Shown piece after piece: positions 26,476-35,676 of a stretch of DNA of 64,000 bases. A program made the position numbers and the translations under genes. This DNA is from UBA4479 sp963974935 (GTDB taxonomy: Bacteria > Pseudomonadota > Alphaproteobacteria > Rhodospirillales > Casp-alpha2), in assembly GCA_963974935.1 (NCBI GenBank), contig CAXBEV010000002.1, positions 1 through 64,000 of the forward strand. The letters are read 5' to 3'. The first letter of the stretch is position 1. Every line of letters starts with the position of its first letter. The notes beneath the pieces were generated by a model that ran no database searches, was not told the origin of the DNA, and worked only from the letters and a program-made list of their open reading frames with translations.

Positions 26476-27171
26476 TTATTCTGTAATATTTTGCAGATTC
26501 ACCCCGAAACATTCGGCCAGGAAGAACATCCCCGCCTTAATGCCGTCGTCATCCAATCCATGCCCGACGCCCGGTCGCCCCAGACCTTCGGCACTCACCC
26601 CATTTTCACGCAACACGGCGAGGGCTGCGGGCATGAAATCAAACGGCACGATCTCATCGGCTTGGCCATGACATAACAGCACCGGCGGCTTTGAGACGAT
26701 CTCGTTGGCCAAGTTGTCGGCGTCGATCAACATCCCCGAATACCCGACAATCCCGGCGCACGCCTGAGCGCGACGCAGGCCAACATGCAGCGCCATCATC
26801 GTGCCTTGTGAAAAGCCGATCAGCGCTAAGTCTTTGTCGGTGAGACCTAAGGCAGCCAGTTGCTCATCAATGAACGCGTTCAAAATCGGCGCGGCTTTTT
26901 GTGTGCCTTTGGTACGGGCGTCCTGGCTCATGTCTTGGAGGCTGAACCACTGATAGCCGGCCGGTGCTGCGTCGAATTGGAAAGGTGCGTTCGGCGAAAT
27001 AAACCGGGCATCCGGCAAGACCTTTTGGAAGTAAGGTGCAAGGCCGATCAGGTCGTCACCATCGGACCCGACGCCGTGACAAAATACGACCAACTTGGTT
27101 GGCGTACGCCCCCCCAAGGGATCGAGAATTGGACCGCTTAGACTTTTCTTCGCCGTGTTATCATCGCTCAT
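26476..27171 (-). CDS. alpha/beta hydrolase, carboxylesterase/phospholipase (YpfH) family
   Basis: A 231-aa serine hydrolase. The nucleophile is in IGFSQGTMMALHV, the Asp in GQADEIVPF and the His in GVGHGLDDD. The oxyanion region VVFCHGVGSDGDDLIGLAP is typical of short esterases such as YpfH and acyl-protein thioesterases. No signal peptide. The ATG giving MSDDNTAKK was chosen. Divergent from gluQRS. Confidence 0.88.
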   Translation of the reverse strand: MSDDNTAKKSLSGPILDPLGGRTPTKLVVFCHGVGSDGDDLIGLAPYFQKVLPDARFISPNAPFQFDAAPAGYQWFSLQDMSQDARTKGTQKAAPILNAFIDEQLAALGLTDKDLALIGFSQGTMMALHVGLRRAQACAGIVGYSGMLIDADNLANEIVSKPPVLLCHGQADEIVPFDFMPAALAVLRENGVSAEGLGRPGVGHGLDDDGIKAGMFFLAECFGVNLQNITE

Positions 27172-27304
27172 TGCGTATGCTCCTAAAGAACCGTTGCACA
27201 GTGGTAGCGCATAACGTTTGATGATGTCACGCTGAACGCGCGGACAACCTTGCAACAGCGCCTTTAACAGCATTTGGCGCCCGCCGTCTGGAAACGTTTT
27301 TTTG

Positions 27305-28153
27305 ATGACAACCGTGACTCGATTCGCCCCAAGCCCAACTGGCCATTTGCATTTGGGCCATGCCTATTCGGCGCTGTTTGCCGCTGATGCCGCCGCAGAC
27401 CGGCATGGCCGATTCTTGTTGCGAATCGAAGACATTGATCAAGGCCGCTGCCGTCCCGAATTCGAGCGCCAAATATACGACGACTTATCGTGGCTTGGGC
27501 TGAGCTGGGAATCGCCCGCACGCCGCCAGTCTGATCATTTTGCAGATTACCAAGACGCCCTCGACCGATTGGACGAGATGGCGCTGCTGTATCCATGTTT
27601 CTGTACCCGCAAAGATATCCAGGCCGAGATTGCCGCATCCGGCGGCGCACCGCACGGACCCGACGGGCCGCTGTATCCGGGCACCTGCCGGGGCCTCAGC
27701 CCCGACGTCACCGCATCTCGTATCGCAGCCGGCGAAGCCTATGCATTGCGCCTCGACATGGCAGCGGCGGTTGCGCGCACCGGTCCGTTAAGTTGGCAAG
27801 ATCAAGAAGCCGGCACTGTTGCAGCAAAGCCGGACCGATTCGGCGACGTCGTGCTGGCTCGCAAAGACACGCCGACCAGCTATCATCTCGCCGTCACCTG
27901 GGATGACCACTTGCAGGGCGTTACCCTGGTGACCCGTGGCCAGGACCTGTTTGCGGCGACCGATGTGCACCGGCTTTTGCAATCGTTGTTGGATTTGAAC
28001 ATACTGAACTATCACCATCACAAGCTTCTGACCGACGACGACGGCGAACGCTATGCAAAACGCAACCGTTCGGTGACCCTGAAAAGTCTGCGCGACGCCG
28101 GCAAGACACCAGACGATATTCGAACCATGGTCGGCCTGTTACACAATGCGTAA
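27305..28153 (+). CDS. gluQ: glutamyl-Q tRNA(Asp) synthetase
   Basis: A 282-aa truncated glutamyl-tRNA synthetase that attaches glutamate to queuosine at position 34 of tRNA(Asp). The class I HIGH-type motif is in RFAPSPTGHLHLGHAYSAL. A zinc site is formed by YPCFCTRK and GTCRG. The KMSKS equivalent is degenerate (YAKRNRSVTL), as in the family. There is no anticodon-binding domain. The ATG follows an in-frame TTG one codon earlier. Its stop overlaps the next gene by 8 nt. Confidence 0.95.
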   Translation: MTTVTRFAPSPTGHLHLGHAYSALFAADAAADRHGRFLLRIEDIDQGRCRPEFERQIYDDLSWLGLSWESPARRQSDHFADYQDALDRLDEMALLYPCFCTRKDIQAEIAASGGAPHGPDGPLYPGTCRGLSPDVTASRIAAGEAYALRLDMAAAVARTGPLSWQDQEAGTVAAKPDRFGDVVLARKDTPTSYHLAVTWDDHLQGVTLVTRGQDLFAATDVHRLLQSLLDLNILNYHHHKLLTDDDGERYAKRNRSVTLKSLRDAGKTPDDIRTMVGLLHNA

Positions 28154-28943
28154 TCTTTGTTTGAGCGTATTGTTGTTCGCCTGGATGGCAGGCTCGCCTG
28201 CGGTTGGTGAGACGGTACACACGGGCAAAGTAACCGGGATCGTCGACGGCGATACGTTGTTCGTCACCCCCGATCTGGAAGACAGCGGCGAGATCCGCCT
28301 GGTCGGCATTCAGGCCCCAAAACTGCCGCTCGGACGGAAAAATTTTAAGACCTGGCCCTTCGCAAAAGAGGCCAAACAAGCGCTTGCCGATATGACCTTG
28401 GGGAAATCACTTGGCCTATCATTCGGTGGCGCCAGACGAGACCGCTATGGGCGCTGGCTCGCACACCTGCACGTGATCGAAGGCGCCGCCCCCGGGCTTT
28501 GGGTGCAAGGCGAAATGCTGCGGCTGGGCATGGCACGGGTCTATAGCTTTCCGGACAACCGCGCCTTGGTCGAAGACATGCTGGCGCTTGAACGCGACGC
28601 CCGCGCCAACGGGCGTGGCATTTGGTCAAATTCGTTCTATCATATCCTCAACCCGAATATTGATGTGCTCAGCCAAAAGCTCGGCACGTTTCAGTTGATT
28701 GAGGGGCGCATCCTTGATGCCGCCAAGGTTAAGGGCATGGTGTATCTGAATTTTGGTGCAGACTGGCGGACCGATTTCACCATTTCCATCGCGCGCGACG
28801 CCTTAAAGCTGTTCGAAGCCGACGGCGTGGACCCTTTGACCTTGCTCGGTGAAAGCGTGCGTGTACGGGGCTGGCTCATCAAACGAAACGGGCCCATGAT
28901 CCGCACCACACATCCCGAGCAGATCGAACTTTTAGGTCGTTAA
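28146..28943 (+). CDS. secreted SNase-fold protein with altered active site
   Basis: A 265-aa protein with a signal peptide ending near SPAVGE. The thermonuclease fold is clear: VTGIVDGDTLFV, EIRLVGIQAPKLPLG, and DRYGRWLAHLHV. Compared with staphylococcal nuclease, the Ca2+ Asp (D21 type) and both catalytic Arg are present, but the usual D in GIDxPE is Gln (residue 56) and the catalytic Glu is Lys (residue 59). Nuclease activity is therefore doubtful. A C-terminal domain of about 100 aa follows. Translationally coupled to gluQ. Confidence 0.85.
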   Translation: MRNLCLSVLLFAWMAGSPAVGETVHTGKVTGIVDGDTLFVTPDLEDSGEIRLVGIQAPKLPLGRKNFKTWPFAKEAKQALADMTLGKSLGLSFGGARRDRYGRWLAHLHVIEGAAPGLWVQGEMLRLGMARVYSFPDNRALVEDMLALERDARANGRGIWSNSFYHILNPNIDVLSQKLGTFQLIEGRILDAAKVKGMVYLNFGADWRTDFTISIARDALKLFEADGVDPLTLLGESVRVRGWLIKRNGPMIRTTHPEQIELLGR

Positions 28944-28999
28944 AACAAGCGTTTACACTACACTAAACTGCTGACCGCACTGAACCATAGGATTACATC

Positions 29000-30490
29000 A
29001 TGCGTTTCAATCTTCGCTTCAACGCCTTCGCCGCCTTCATTCTGCTCGGCATGGCAACGCTGTCCGGGTGCACCACGAACCCGGCCACAGGTGAGCAGAG
29101 CTTCACCGGGTTTATGTCTGTCGAGGACGAACAAAAGGTCGGCGCCGAAGAACATCCTAAGATGCTAAAAGCATTCGGCGGCACCTATAGCGACGCGGAG
29201 CTTCAGGCCTACGTTCAAGCGATCGGCCAAAAATTGGCTAAACAATCGGAAATCCCAAACCAACGGTTTCAGTTTTTCGTGCTTAATGACGACACCGTCA
29301 ATGCGTTCGCCCTGCCCGGCGGGTACGTTTATGTGTCTAGGGGCCTCGTGACCCTTGCTGAAGACGAAGCGGAATTAGCAGGCGTCATCGGGCACGAGAT
29401 TGGACACGTCGCCGCCCGGCACTCGGCGCAACGATATTCAAGCCAAATGGCGACACAAATTGGCGTGACCGCGGTCAGCATTATCGGTGCCGTGCTCGGC
29501 GCGCCGAACGGCGTCGGCAATATTGTATCCTTAGGTGCGCAGGCCGCCCTTCAGAGCTATTCCCGCTCACAAGAGCTCGAAGCCGACCGCCTCGGTATCC
29601 GCTATATAAGCAAGGCCGGCTACAACACCGATGCCCTGGGGGATTTCTTCGCAAAGCTGGATGCGCAAACCACCATCGCCGCCGCCATGGAAGGGAAAGC
29701 CAAGGGGGGTGATTCCATCATGTCCACCCACCCACGGACGATAGACCGTATCCAACAAGCAAAGTCGCTTGCCGCCGACGCCATGCCTGCCAACGCTGCC
29801 CGCGCCCGCAATCCTTTTCTGAACCAACTGGATGGTGTGATGTTCGGGCCGGATCCGAAAGAAGGGTTCATGAAAAGCGATACGTTTATCCATCCAGGTA
29901 TCGGCTTCAGCTTTGACTTCCCGCCTGAGTTCACGGTGAAGAACGGCGATGCCGAGGTCTTCGGCCAAGACGGCAAAGGGACCGAGGTCATTTTCTCCAT
30001 GGCCAATGCAGACGTTGCCAGCGGGTACGCGAACCTGACCGACTATCTGCGCGGACCTTGGGCCAAAGAAAGCGGCTTCCAGCCCGATAATCTTGAGCGT
30101 CTGACCATCAATGGATATGAGGGCGTCAGCGGGACCTCACGAGGCGAAACCAAATTCGGGACACGCGACATCCGCTTTTTGGCAATCCGCACGTCACGCA
30201 ACCAGATATTTCGATTTGTCTTCCTGACCGACCCCAGCGTTACATCTGCAATGTCGGTGCCGCTGCGACGGACCACCTATAGCTTTAAACTGCTGAATCC
30301 TGCCGACATCGACCAAGTGCGCCCACCGGTTATCCGCGTCGTCGATGTGAAGCCCGGCGCCACAGTGTCTGGGTTCGCAAGTCGGATGCCGCTCGGCAAG
30401 TACAACGAAGATTGGTTCCGCGCCTTGAACTTGAACGCCATGGCCAACGGCCTCAAAGCCGGTGAAAAGGTGAAAATCGTCGCGGATTAA
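29000..30490 (+). CDS. M48 family zinc metalloprotease, lipoprotein
   Basis: A 496-aa BepA/LoiP-like protease. The lipobox LSGC makes Cys24 the lipidation site, so it is likely anchored in the periplasmic face of a membrane. The zinc motif is HEIGH at residues 132-136, with the third ligand in QELEADRLGIRYI. The C-terminal 200 residues form a further domain ending KAGEKVKIVAD, seen in longer family members. These enzymes take part in outer-membrane protein quality control. Transcribed alone; REP-like repeats follow. Confidence 0.92.
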   Translation: MRFNLRFNAFAAFILLGMATLSGCTTNPATGEQSFTGFMSVEDEQKVGAEEHPKMLKAFGGTYSDAELQAYVQAIGQKLAKQSEIPNQRFQFFVLNDDTVNAFALPGGYVYVSRGLVTLAEDEAELAGVIGHEIGHVAARHSAQRYSSQMATQIGVTAVSIIGAVLGAPNGVGNIVSLGAQAALQSYSRSQELEADRLGIRYISKAGYNTDALGDFFAKLDAQTTIAAAMEGKAKGGDSIMSTHPRTIDRIQQAKSLAADAMPANAARARNPFLNQLDGVMFGPDPKEGFMKSDTFIHPGIGFSFDFPPEFTVKNGDAEVFGQDGKGTEVIFSMANADVASGYANLTDYLRGPWAKESGFQPDNLERLTINGYEGVSGTSRGETKFGTRDIRFLAIRTSRNQIFRFVFLTDPSVTSAMSVPLRRTTYSFKLLNPADIDQVRPPVIRVVDVKPGATVSGFASRMPLGKYNEDWFRALNLNAMANGLKAGEKVKIVAD

Positions 30491-30540
30491 AGTTTGCGGC
30501 TCAAGATCTCAATGGATGACCAGCCCCAATATACCCGCGA

Positions 30541-30627
30541 CTTCCCGGAATCGACCGAGCTACAACATACAGGGACCTTGAAGCGAGCACTGAGATACAA
30601 TATCCCGGATCGCCTACGGCATCCGGG
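30541..30627. repeat. REP-like element
   Basis: Palindrome at 30604-30627 (CCCGGATCGCC / GGCATCCGGG), preceded by a decayed companion starting CCCGGAATC at 30544. The interval (CTTGAAGCGAGCACTGAG) aligns with the stretch between the two palindromes at 37.1 kb. It occupies most of the 195-bp gap after the M48 gene. Confidence 0.72.
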
Positions 30628-30685
30628 AAGTCTCTGAGGAGGAAGTGATATTAATTTTGTCTCATATGAGACTTAAATAGCAGCT

Positions 30686-31219
30686 TCAAGCGCCGCGGGA
30701 GCCGGCTGCTAAATTCATCAAATGGGTGAGAAACGTCGAAGCTTCATCATAGATGCCCGGCGCTTTGCTTTCGCGCGGCCCCGCAACATTCAACACGTTA
30801 GGGCGTTTGGATTCTAGCCACCGCAAGGCGGCCAAAGGTGAGTGCGTCCGCATCATGTCAACGATGTGATACGGCTTACCCAGCGTAGCCGCTTCATCAA
30901 CGGTGACCTTCGTGCCGCCGTCCGGCGCGCCCCGAGTAATGATCAACGTCGCGTCGCTGTCTACGACGTTGCGATGTGTACGGTCTTCATAGCCTGAGCT
31001 TTGCGTTTCGGTCATCGGATAGGCGCTGTCTATTGGCCCATCTTCTGCGCGTCGCCCCTTGGGCACCCAGCCGCCGCATCGAATGCCGAGCTTAATCGCG
31101 ACATCCAGTGCAGCACGGTCAACGCCGGACTGGCCCCCCGAGACTATTTTAGAAGGCGCTGCGCCTGCGCCACGCTCGGGCTGCCCATCCGACACCGTCG
31201 TTTCCGACGGTGTCACCAT
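30686..31219 (-). CDS. SLOG-fold putative molybdenum-carrier-like protein
   Basis: A 177-aa Rossmann-like protein of the SLOG/molybdenum cofactor carrier type (YpsA and DprA relatives). The nucleotide loop is KIVSGGQSGVDRAALDVAI, followed by GIRCGGWVPKGRRAEDGPI and the ATLIITRGAPDGGT strand. This family binds nucleotide-like ligands, and some members carry Moco; the ligand here is unknown. Its ATG is 4 nt after the carD stop on the same strand, so it is probably co-transcribed with carD. Confidence 0.8.
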   Translation of the reverse strand: MVTPSETTVSDGQPERGAGAAPSKIVSGGQSGVDRAALDVAIKLGIRCGGWVPKGRRAEDGPIDSAYPMTETQSSGYEDRTHRNVVDSDATLIITRGAPDGGTKVTVDEAATLGKPYHIVDMMRTHSPLAALRWLESKRPNVLNVAGPRESKAPGIYDEASTFLTHLMNLAAGSRGA

Positions 31220-31223
31220 GGAC

Positions 31224-31721
31224 TTAAGCCGCTTCCAGGGTTTGTTCGAGTTTCTTGGTTGCTTTTTCCATGTCGGTCTTTTCGACGGCCGCCAATTCAG
31301 ACGCCAACCGATCGCGTGCTTGTTCGTAGATTTGACGCTCGGAAAACGACTGGTCGGGCTGGCCGACGTTACGGTGCAAATCGCGCACCACTTCGGCAAT
31401 CAAGACAGGATCACCGGAATTGATTTTCAAGTCGTACTCAGCGGCGCGGCGGCTCCACATTGTCCGCTTCACGCGCGGGCGGCCTTTGAGGGTGTGGACC
31501 GCTTCGTCCATCCGCTTTTTCGACGACAGCTTCCGCAGCCCGGAATTGGCGACCTTGGTGACCGGAACGCGCAACGTCATTCGGTCACGGTCAAAGCTAA
31601 TCACGAAAAGTTCGAGTTTGTGACCGGCGATTTCGTCCTCTTCCACGCTAATGACTTTGCCGACGCCGTGCGTCGGGTAAACCACAAAGTCACCGGGGGT
31701 AAACATTAGTTGTTCGGCCAT
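31224..31721 (-). CDS. carD: CarD family RNA polymerase-binding regulator
   Basis: A 165-aa CarD/CdnL protein. The N-terminal Tudor-like RNAP-interacting domain starts FTPGDFVVYPTHGVGKVISV; the C-terminal part is a helical DNA-contacting domain with KRTMWSRRAAEYDLKINSGD and RQIYEQARDRLASELAAVE. CdnL proteins bind the beta subunit and stabilise open promoter complexes, which matters for rRNA and growth genes in alphaproteobacteria. The start MAEQLMF was chosen. Downstream of fdxA on the same strand, the usual order. Confidence 0.93.
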   Translation of the reverse strand: MAEQLMFTPGDFVVYPTHGVGKVISVEEDEIAGHKLELFVISFDRDRMTLRVPVTKVANSGLRKLSSKKRMDEAVHTLKGRPRVKRTMWSRRAAEYDLKINSGDPVLIAEVVRDLHRNVGQPDQSFSERQIYEQARDRLASELAAVEKTDMEKATKKLEQTLEAA

Positions 31722-31821
31722 GGCGTTTCTGCTCTGCTCTCTTATCAAAAATCATCCGGTCGCCATGAAAAACCAAGGCGAACACGGATGAAACTACAAT
31801 GCATCGGATCACATACATAAA

Positions 31822-31846
31822 GGGCCCGTCCGTTAAGGCGAGGCCC
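31822..31846 (-). terminator. weak terminator-like hairpin between fdxA and carD
   Basis: Minus-strand arms GGGCCTCGCC and GGACGGGCCC form a 6-bp stem, a 2x2 internal loop and 2 more pairs, followed by TTTATGT. The T-run is poor. The surrounding 287-bp gap contains no gene I can support; a short open frame there has no good start. Confidence 0.35.
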
Positions 31847-32008
31847 CGCATGCGATTATCATGCAAAATCATATACCACAGTTTTGCGGTGCAGAAAAGC
31901 GCACACGCTGCCAACCGATGCCATGCCAATAGCCGCCGATGGACCAAAAAACGCTGCCCAGCCACGCAAAACATGAATGACTGGGCATAATTCTTTTAAA
32001 TCAAAAGC

Positions 32009-32344
32009 TTAGTCGCCTTTTCCAGGGCTCTCGCTGAGCAATTCAGCCTTGCCTTCTTTGCCGTCCCAGTCTGCAGCATCCGGCAATTGATCGCCTTTGC
32101 GCGTGATGTTCGGCCATTCGGAGGCGAATTTTGTATTGATTTCCAGCCACTTCTCAACACCAGGTTCGGTATCGGGAACGATTGCCTCAGCCGGGCATTC
32201 AGGTTCGCAGACACCGCAGTCGATGCACTCATCAGGATGAATGACGAGGAAATTCTCGCCCTCATAAAAACAATCGACGGGGCAGACTTCGACGCAGTCT
32301 TGGTATTTACACTTAATACAGTTTTCCGTGACGATATAAGTCAT
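32009..32344 (-). CDS. fdxA: 7Fe ferredoxin FdxA
   Basis: A 111-aa electron carrier with one [3Fe-4S] and one [4Fe-4S] cluster. The first cluster set is CIKCKYQDCVEVCPVDC and the second CIDCGVCEPECP. The C-terminal extension (GVEKWLEINTKFASEWPNI) is standard for FdxA. It lies upstream of carD as in many alphaproteobacteria. In those genomes an S4-domain gene usually precedes it; here that gene is about 10 kb away. Confidence 0.96.
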   Translation of the reverse strand: MTYIVTENCIKCKYQDCVEVCPVDCFYEGENFLVIHPDECIDCGVCEPECPAEAIVPDTEPGVEKWLEINTKFASEWPNITRKGDQLPDAADWDGKEGKAELLSESPGKGD

Positions 32345-32354
32345 GTGTTTTTCC

Positions 32355-32822
32355 TCACACGCTATCTTCTAAACTCAAACGCTTTAGAGCCCGCTTGCGG
32401 GCGCGACCGCTTTCTTGGTCAGGTACATACAGCAACCCAGCCGTTCTGCGAACCAAATTCGCTTCGTAATCGTGCAACGTGCCATCGGCGTACGCAACCC
32501 GCCAAAGCATCTCAATAATCTCAATCCGCTGTTCTTCGGAAAACGAATCTCGAATGGTCTTCGTCGCCGCATAAACACGGTTTGCGTGGTGCGGATCATC
32601 AACAATCCCGTTGATCAACGCATCGACATCCGCGGCGGCGAGCTCAAAACGATCATGCAGAATATCGATGATCGTTTGCCGTTCCGCATCATCAATGTTG
32701 CCGTCCAGCAATGCAGCTTCAACCAACACTGCGGCAGCTGCATCCGCCAGCGCATCGTCTGTTCGCGACGCTTCAACAGGTGCGTCGCTACCGTCTAGAA
32801 AAGCTTTAATACGATCAAACAT
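32355..32822 (-). CDS. TerB-like helical protein
   Basis: A 155-aa protein of the TerB type. Two acidic repeats are visible: VEAALLDGNIDDAERQTIID and VAYADGTLHDYEANLVRRTA, each with the Asp/Glu pattern proposed to hold a metal. The linker includes FSEEQRIEIIEMLWR. The start MFDRIKAFLDG was chosen over a GTG five codons earlier. It is 10 bp upstream of fdxA on the same strand and probably in one transcript. Confidence 0.82.
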   Translation of the reverse strand: MFDRIKAFLDGSDAPVEASRTDDALADAAAAVLVEAALLDGNIDDAERQTIIDILHDRFELAAADVDALINGIVDDPHHANRVYAATKTIRDSFSEEQRIEIIEMLWRVAYADGTLHDYEANLVRRTAGLLYVPDQESGRARKRALKRLSLEDSV

Positions 32823-32915
32823 AAGGTTGCGTATCACACGGGCTCAGACGTAACAACCATGATAAAACTACGGTTTTGCTTGTCTCAAACCGTGCAGGAT
32901 CGCAAAGTTCGCCCC

Positions 32916-33548
32916 ATGGAACAACACAATCCCGATCAGCAAGTTTCCCCGTCCAGCGCGCGCAACAAGGATCCGATACTCGACGTCCTGAAAAGCGTAC
33001 TGCCGCCAAGCGGCACCGTGCTTGAAATCGCCAGCGGCACCGGCCAGCACGTGATGCATTTTGCTACTCACCTGCCGACGCTAACGTTTCAGCCTTCCGA
33101 TATTGATGCGACCTATCAGGCCTCGGTCCGCGCGTATCGCGACGATGCAGGGCTTCAAAATGTCATGGCGCCGATCATGCTGGATGTCACGACACCTCAA
33201 TGGCCGCTGGATCATGCAGACGCCATCATATGTTCAAATATGATCCACATCGCGCCCTGGGAAGCCTGCCTGGGCCTGTTGGCCGGCGCCGGGCGCATTC
33301 TGCCCGAAGGCGGAATTTTGTACATGTACGGACCCTATAAAATCGGCGGCAAGCACAGCGCTCCCTCGAACGAAGATTTCGACCTCTCGCTGCGCAGTCG
33401 CGACGCCAGTTGGGGCATCCGTAACTTGGACGATGTCGCCCTCGAAGCGCGACGCCAAAGCCTGCACCTGATCAAAACCGTCACCATGCCGGCGAATAAT
33501 CTTTCTGTAATTTACCGCAAAACCGCGATGGTGAGCGTCGAAGAATAA
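32916..33548 (+). CDS. DUF938 SAM-dependent methyltransferase-like protein
   Basis: A 210-aa DUF938 protein with a class I methyltransferase fold. It shows SPSSARNKDPILDVLKSVLP, then motif I VLEIASGTGQHVMHFATHLP, QPSDID, and ICSNMIHIAPWEACLGLLAG. The family end NLSVIYRK is present. Substrate unknown. The ATG at 32916 was chosen over an upstream in-frame start. Divergent from the TerB-fdxA-carD run and convergent with uvrB. Confidence 0.9.
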   Translation: MEQHNPDQQVSPSSARNKDPILDVLKSVLPPSGTVLEIASGTGQHVMHFATHLPTLTFQPSDIDATYQASVRAYRDDAGLQNVMAPIMLDVTTPQWPLDHADAIICSNMIHIAPWEACLGLLAGAGRILPEGGILYMYGPYKIGGKHSAPSNEDFDLSLRSRDASWGIRNLDDVALEARRQSLHLIKTVTMPANNLSVIYRKTAMVSVEE

Positions 33549-33561
33549 GGCGTACGATAGT

Positions 33562-35676
33562 TTACCGGCCCTTGCGACGCTTCTTCTTGCCCTCAGGCTC
33601 CCACGCCGCGCGGGCTTTTTGCGAGACACCGGGTTTATCAAGGCCTAACTCGTGCGCTTCCAAGCGGCGGATTTCATCACGCATACGGGCCGCTTCTTCG
33701 AATTCCAAGTTGGCCGCAGCGGACTGCATCTTTTTGTTCAAGTCCGCGATCACAGCTTGGATGTTATGGCCGACCAACTGCGTCTCGCCACCCACACCAG
33801 TATCGACGGTCACGTAATCCTTTTCATAGACGCTCTCGACGATGTTCGAGATGCCCTTTTTGATACTGACGGGCGTAATGCCATGCTCCAAGTTATAGGC
33901 GACCTGCTTTTCCCGACGCCGCTCTGTCTCGCCCAACGCGTATTCCAGGCTAGCGGTCATTTTATCGGCATACAGGATAACCCGGCCTTCGACGTTTCGA
34001 GCCGCACGGCCGATGGTCTGCACCAACGAGGTTTTAGAGCGTAAGAAGCCTTCTTTGTCGGCGTCCAAAATCGCCACCAACGCACATTCGGGAATATCCA
34101 AGCCTTCGCGCAGCAGGTTGATACCAATCAGCACGTCGAATGCGCCGAGCCGCAGGTCGCGGATGATCTCGATCCGCTCCAACGTGTCGATGTCGGAATG
34201 CATATAGCGCACCCGCACCCCATGTTCGTGCAAATACTCCGTCAAATCCTCGGCCATGCGTTTGGTGAGCGTGGTCACCAGGGTCCGCATCCCCGCCGCC
34301 GAGACCGCACGGACCTCGCCCAACAGATCGTCAACCTGCGTTTCGACCGGGCGCACGATGCATTCCGGATCGATCAAGCCGGTCGGGCGCACCACTTGTT
34401 CGACAAACACACCACCGGTGCGCTCCATCTCCCATGGGCCAGGGGTCGCAGACACGAACACGGTCTGCGGGCGCATGGCGTCCCACTCTTCAAACTTCAA
34501 AGGCCGGTTGTCGATGCACGACGGCAACCTGAAACCAAAATCGGCCAACACAGATTTCCGTGCAAAGTCACCCCGGTACATGCCGCCGATCTGCGGCACG
34601 GTGACGTGACTTTCGTCAACGATCAGAATGCTGTTTTCCGGCATGTATTCGAACAGCGTCGGCGGCGGGTCGCCTGGGTTTCGACCGGTCAAGTAACGAG
34701 AATAGTTCTCAATGCCGGCACAGTGACCCGTCGTCTCCAGCATTTCGATATCGAACGTGGTGCGCTCTTCAAGGCGTTGGGCTTCCAATAGCTTATTGTC
34801 GGCGTGCAGTTGTTCCAGTCGAATTTTCAGCTCTTTTTTGATCTCGGGAATCGCCTGCATCAAGGTCGGGCGCGGCGTCACGTAGTGGCTGTTCGGATAG
34901 ATCGTAATTGAATTCAGCGTTGCGGTTTTCTCGCCGGTCAACGGGTCGATTTCCCAAACGCCTTCAATTTCATCGCCGAAGAAAGATAGCCGCCAGGCCC
35001 GGTCTTCGAAGTGACTCGGGAACAGCTCGACCACATCGCCACGCACCCGGAACGAGCCTCGATAAAAGTTCTGGTCGTTGCGCTTATATTGCAACTCGAC
35101 CAGTTTCTTCATCAATTTACGCTGATCGAGCGTATCTCCAACAGAAACCTTCATGGTCATCTCGGCATACGTTTCAACCGCGCCGATACCATAGATGCAC
35201 GATACCGAGGCCACGATGATCACATCCGGACGCTCCAACAATGACCGGGTGGCTGCATGGCGCATGCGGTCGATCTGCTCGTTCACCGAGGCGTCTTTTT
35301 CGATGTAGGTGTCGGTACGCGGCACATAGGCTTCAGGCTGGTAATAGTCGTAATAGCTGACGAAATATTCGACCGCATTGTTGGGGAAAAATTCTTTCAT
35401 TTCGCCATACAACTGCGCCGCCAAGGTCTTGTTGGGCGCCAACACCAACGCGGGCCGGCCCAAATTGCTGAGCGCATGCGCCATGGTGAAGGTCTTGCCG
35501 GACCCGGTGACGCCGAGCAAAACCTGATCCTGCTCGCCCGCTGCCAGCGCTTCAGTGATCGCGGTGATCGCCTGCGGCTGATCGCCGGCAGGCTGATAAT
35601 CAGATGAGATCACGAAGTCCGCTGTCGTGTCTGTCGGCGGGCGCTTCTCGGGAATAAAGATCGGTGCACTATCCAT
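33562..35676 (-). CDS. uvrB: excinuclease ABC subunit B
   Basis: The damage-verifying helicase-like subunit of nucleotide excision repair, 704 aa. Walker A is LLGVTGSGKTFTMAHAL; the beta-hairpin contains YYDYYQPEAYVPRTDTYIEK; the DEAD-type box is ILIVDESHVT. Helicase motif VI is TIGRAARNVEGRVILYAD. A C-terminal UVR domain (IADLNKKMQSAAANLEFEEA) binds UvrA or UvrC. A Lys/Arg-rich tail ends the protein. Convergent with the DUF938 gene and divergent from the aminotransferase. Confidence 0.98.
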   Translation of the reverse strand: MDSAPIFIPEKRPPTDTTADFVISSDYQPAGDQPQAITAITEALAAGEQDQVLLGVTGSGKTFTMAHALSNLGRPALVLAPNKTLAAQLYGEMKEFFPNNAVEYFVSYYDYYQPEAYVPRTDTYIEKDASVNEQIDRMRHAATRSLLERPDVIIVASVSCIYGIGAVETYAEMTMKVSVGDTLDQRKLMKKLVELQYKRNDQNFYRGSFRVRGDVVELFPSHFEDRAWRLSFFGDEIEGVWEIDPLTGEKTATLNSITIYPNSHYVTPRPTLMQAIPEIKKELKIRLEQLHADNKLLEAQRLEERTTFDIEMLETTGHCAGIENYSRYLTGRNPGDPPPTLFEYMPENSILIVDESHVTVPQIGGMYRGDFARKSVLADFGFRLPSCIDNRPLKFEEWDAMRPQTVFVSATPGPWEMERTGGVFVEQVVRPTGLIDPECIVRPVETQVDDLLGEVRAVSAAGMRTLVTTLTKRMAEDLTEYLHEHGVRVRYMHSDIDTLERIEIIRDLRLGAFDVLIGINLLREGLDIPECALVAILDADKEGFLRSKTSLVQTIGRAARNVEGRVILYADKMTASLEYALGETERRREKQVAYNLEHGITPVSIKKGISNIVESVYEKDYVTVDTGVGGETQLVGHNIQAVIADLNKKMQSAAANLEFEEAARMRDEIRRLEAHELGLDKPGVSQKARAAWEPEGKKKRRKGR

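Noticed and set aside
31722..31974. Possible small membrane protein in the fdxA-carD gap
   Set aside because: The frame overlaps the carD start, has no good ribosome site, and its upstream part looks non-coding.
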